NCBI RefSeq assembly: GCF_014199435.1
Contig: NZ_JACIJP010000001.1
Span: 496,001 to 560,000, forward strand
Source: Sphingobium subterraneum
GTDB lineage: Bacteria > Pseudomonadota > Alphaproteobacteria > Sphingomonadales > Sphingomonadaceae
Direction: 5' to 3'
DNA: 64,000 nucleotides
Under the pieces are notes generated by a model. That model was not told the origin of the DNA. It saw only the letters and a list, made by a program, of their open reading frames with translations, and did not search any database. Both the position numbers and the translations under genes were made by a program. Of this stretch, positions 63,847-64,000 are shown piece after piece (positions within the stretch are counted from its first letter, which is position 1; each line of letters begins with the position of its first letter).

Positions 63847-64000
63847 ATGGACGAACGCCTGCCCCAGTATCTGCACGGCCCGGTCCAGATCCTCTGGTTT
63901 GGTTCGGACGAGTTCATCCTGGTGATGTCGACCATCTTCGTCGCGGTCATCGTCGGCGGACTGGTCGGCTGGATGCTGATCCTTGCCCTTCTCCTTTTCA
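63847..64000 (+). CDS. traL: TraL family conjugative transfer protein (partial, runs off window)
   Basis: 51 codons are visible from the ATG at 63847 (GGAGAAGG upstream). MDERLPQYLHGPVQILWFGSD followed by EFILVMSTIFVAVIVGG and a membrane helix matches the TraL pattern of F-type type IV secretion: short cytoplasmic start, then a hydrophobic hairpin. traA-traL is the usual order of F-type transfer operons. Confidence 0.85.
   Translation, partial: MDERLPQYLHGPVQILWFGSDEFILVMSTIFVAVIVGGLVGWMLILALLLF

Noticed and set aside
63743..63925. 60-aa plus-strand ORF overlapping the traL start
   Set aside because: Out of frame with traL, which has a strong ribosome-binding site and family-like sequence.

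Overview
The window is high-GC, gene-dense alphaproteobacterial DNA. It is most likely a sphingomonad (Sphingobium/Sphingopyxis/Novosphingobium type). Supporting signs are the luxR-luxI-phyH arrangement, the Bpt-type leucyltransferase, a sphingomonad-like intergenic palindrome near 5.85 kb, several small proteins of sphingomonad style and the overall gene content. Genus level cannot be settled by reading alone.

Region by region. 0-16 kb is ordinary chromosomal housekeeping: ppdK (cut by the window edge), glyS-glyQ, a TraB/GumN lipoprotein, rplY-pth, an orphan Rap1a/Tai-like secreted protein, ychF, a MaoC-like hydratase, a chemoreceptor, bpt, a threonine ammonia-lyase, a 3-hydroxyisobutyrate-dehydrogenase-like enzyme and an amidohydrolase-fold protein that has lost most of its metal ligands. 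16-24 kb (minus strand) is an exopolysaccharide operon: priming glycosyl-phosphotransferase, methyltransferase, Wzx-like flippase, glycosyltransferase, FkbM methyltransferase and a large membrane protein. A PhyH-like oxygenase is divergent from it. 24.4-30 kb (plus) is a Kdo/group-2-capsule operon: kdsD-kdsB-kdsA-kpsC-kpsS. 30-32.8 kb holds ahpC-ahpF and a glycine-zipper protein.

A tRNA-Thr(UGU) at 32.87 kb is followed by a striking nested direct/inverted repeat and then by more mixed, accessory-looking DNA: an AraC-type regulator, about 1 kb without a convincing gene but with two orphan intrinsic terminators and hairpins (possible small RNAs), a PP2C-kinase fusion divergent from a complete assimilatory nitrate operon (narK-nirB-nirD-nasA), a truncated luxR copy, a GNAT/DUF1778 toxin-antitoxin pair, and a quorum-sensing operon (luxR, luxI, phyH, MarR-like).

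48.4-60.2 kb is a cobalamin island. Two divergent operons are headed by back-to-back cobalamin riboswitches. The minus operon has nine overlapping genes: btuB, a DUF1636 gene, cobT, an alpha-ribazole-phosphatase-like gene, cobS, cobD, cbiB, cobQ and cobU. The plus operon is a BtuM-like solitary S-component, cobO and cobB. No corrin-ring genes and no BtuCDF are present, so the island fits uptake and late-stage assembly or salvage of corrinoids. From about 60.8 kb the DNA turns into the edge of a conjugative element: an XRE regulator, unknown ORFs, a DsbC-like disulfide isomerase, a TraA-like pilin and the start of traL of an F-type conjugation system.

No CRISPR array, rRNA or recognisable insertion sequence was seen.
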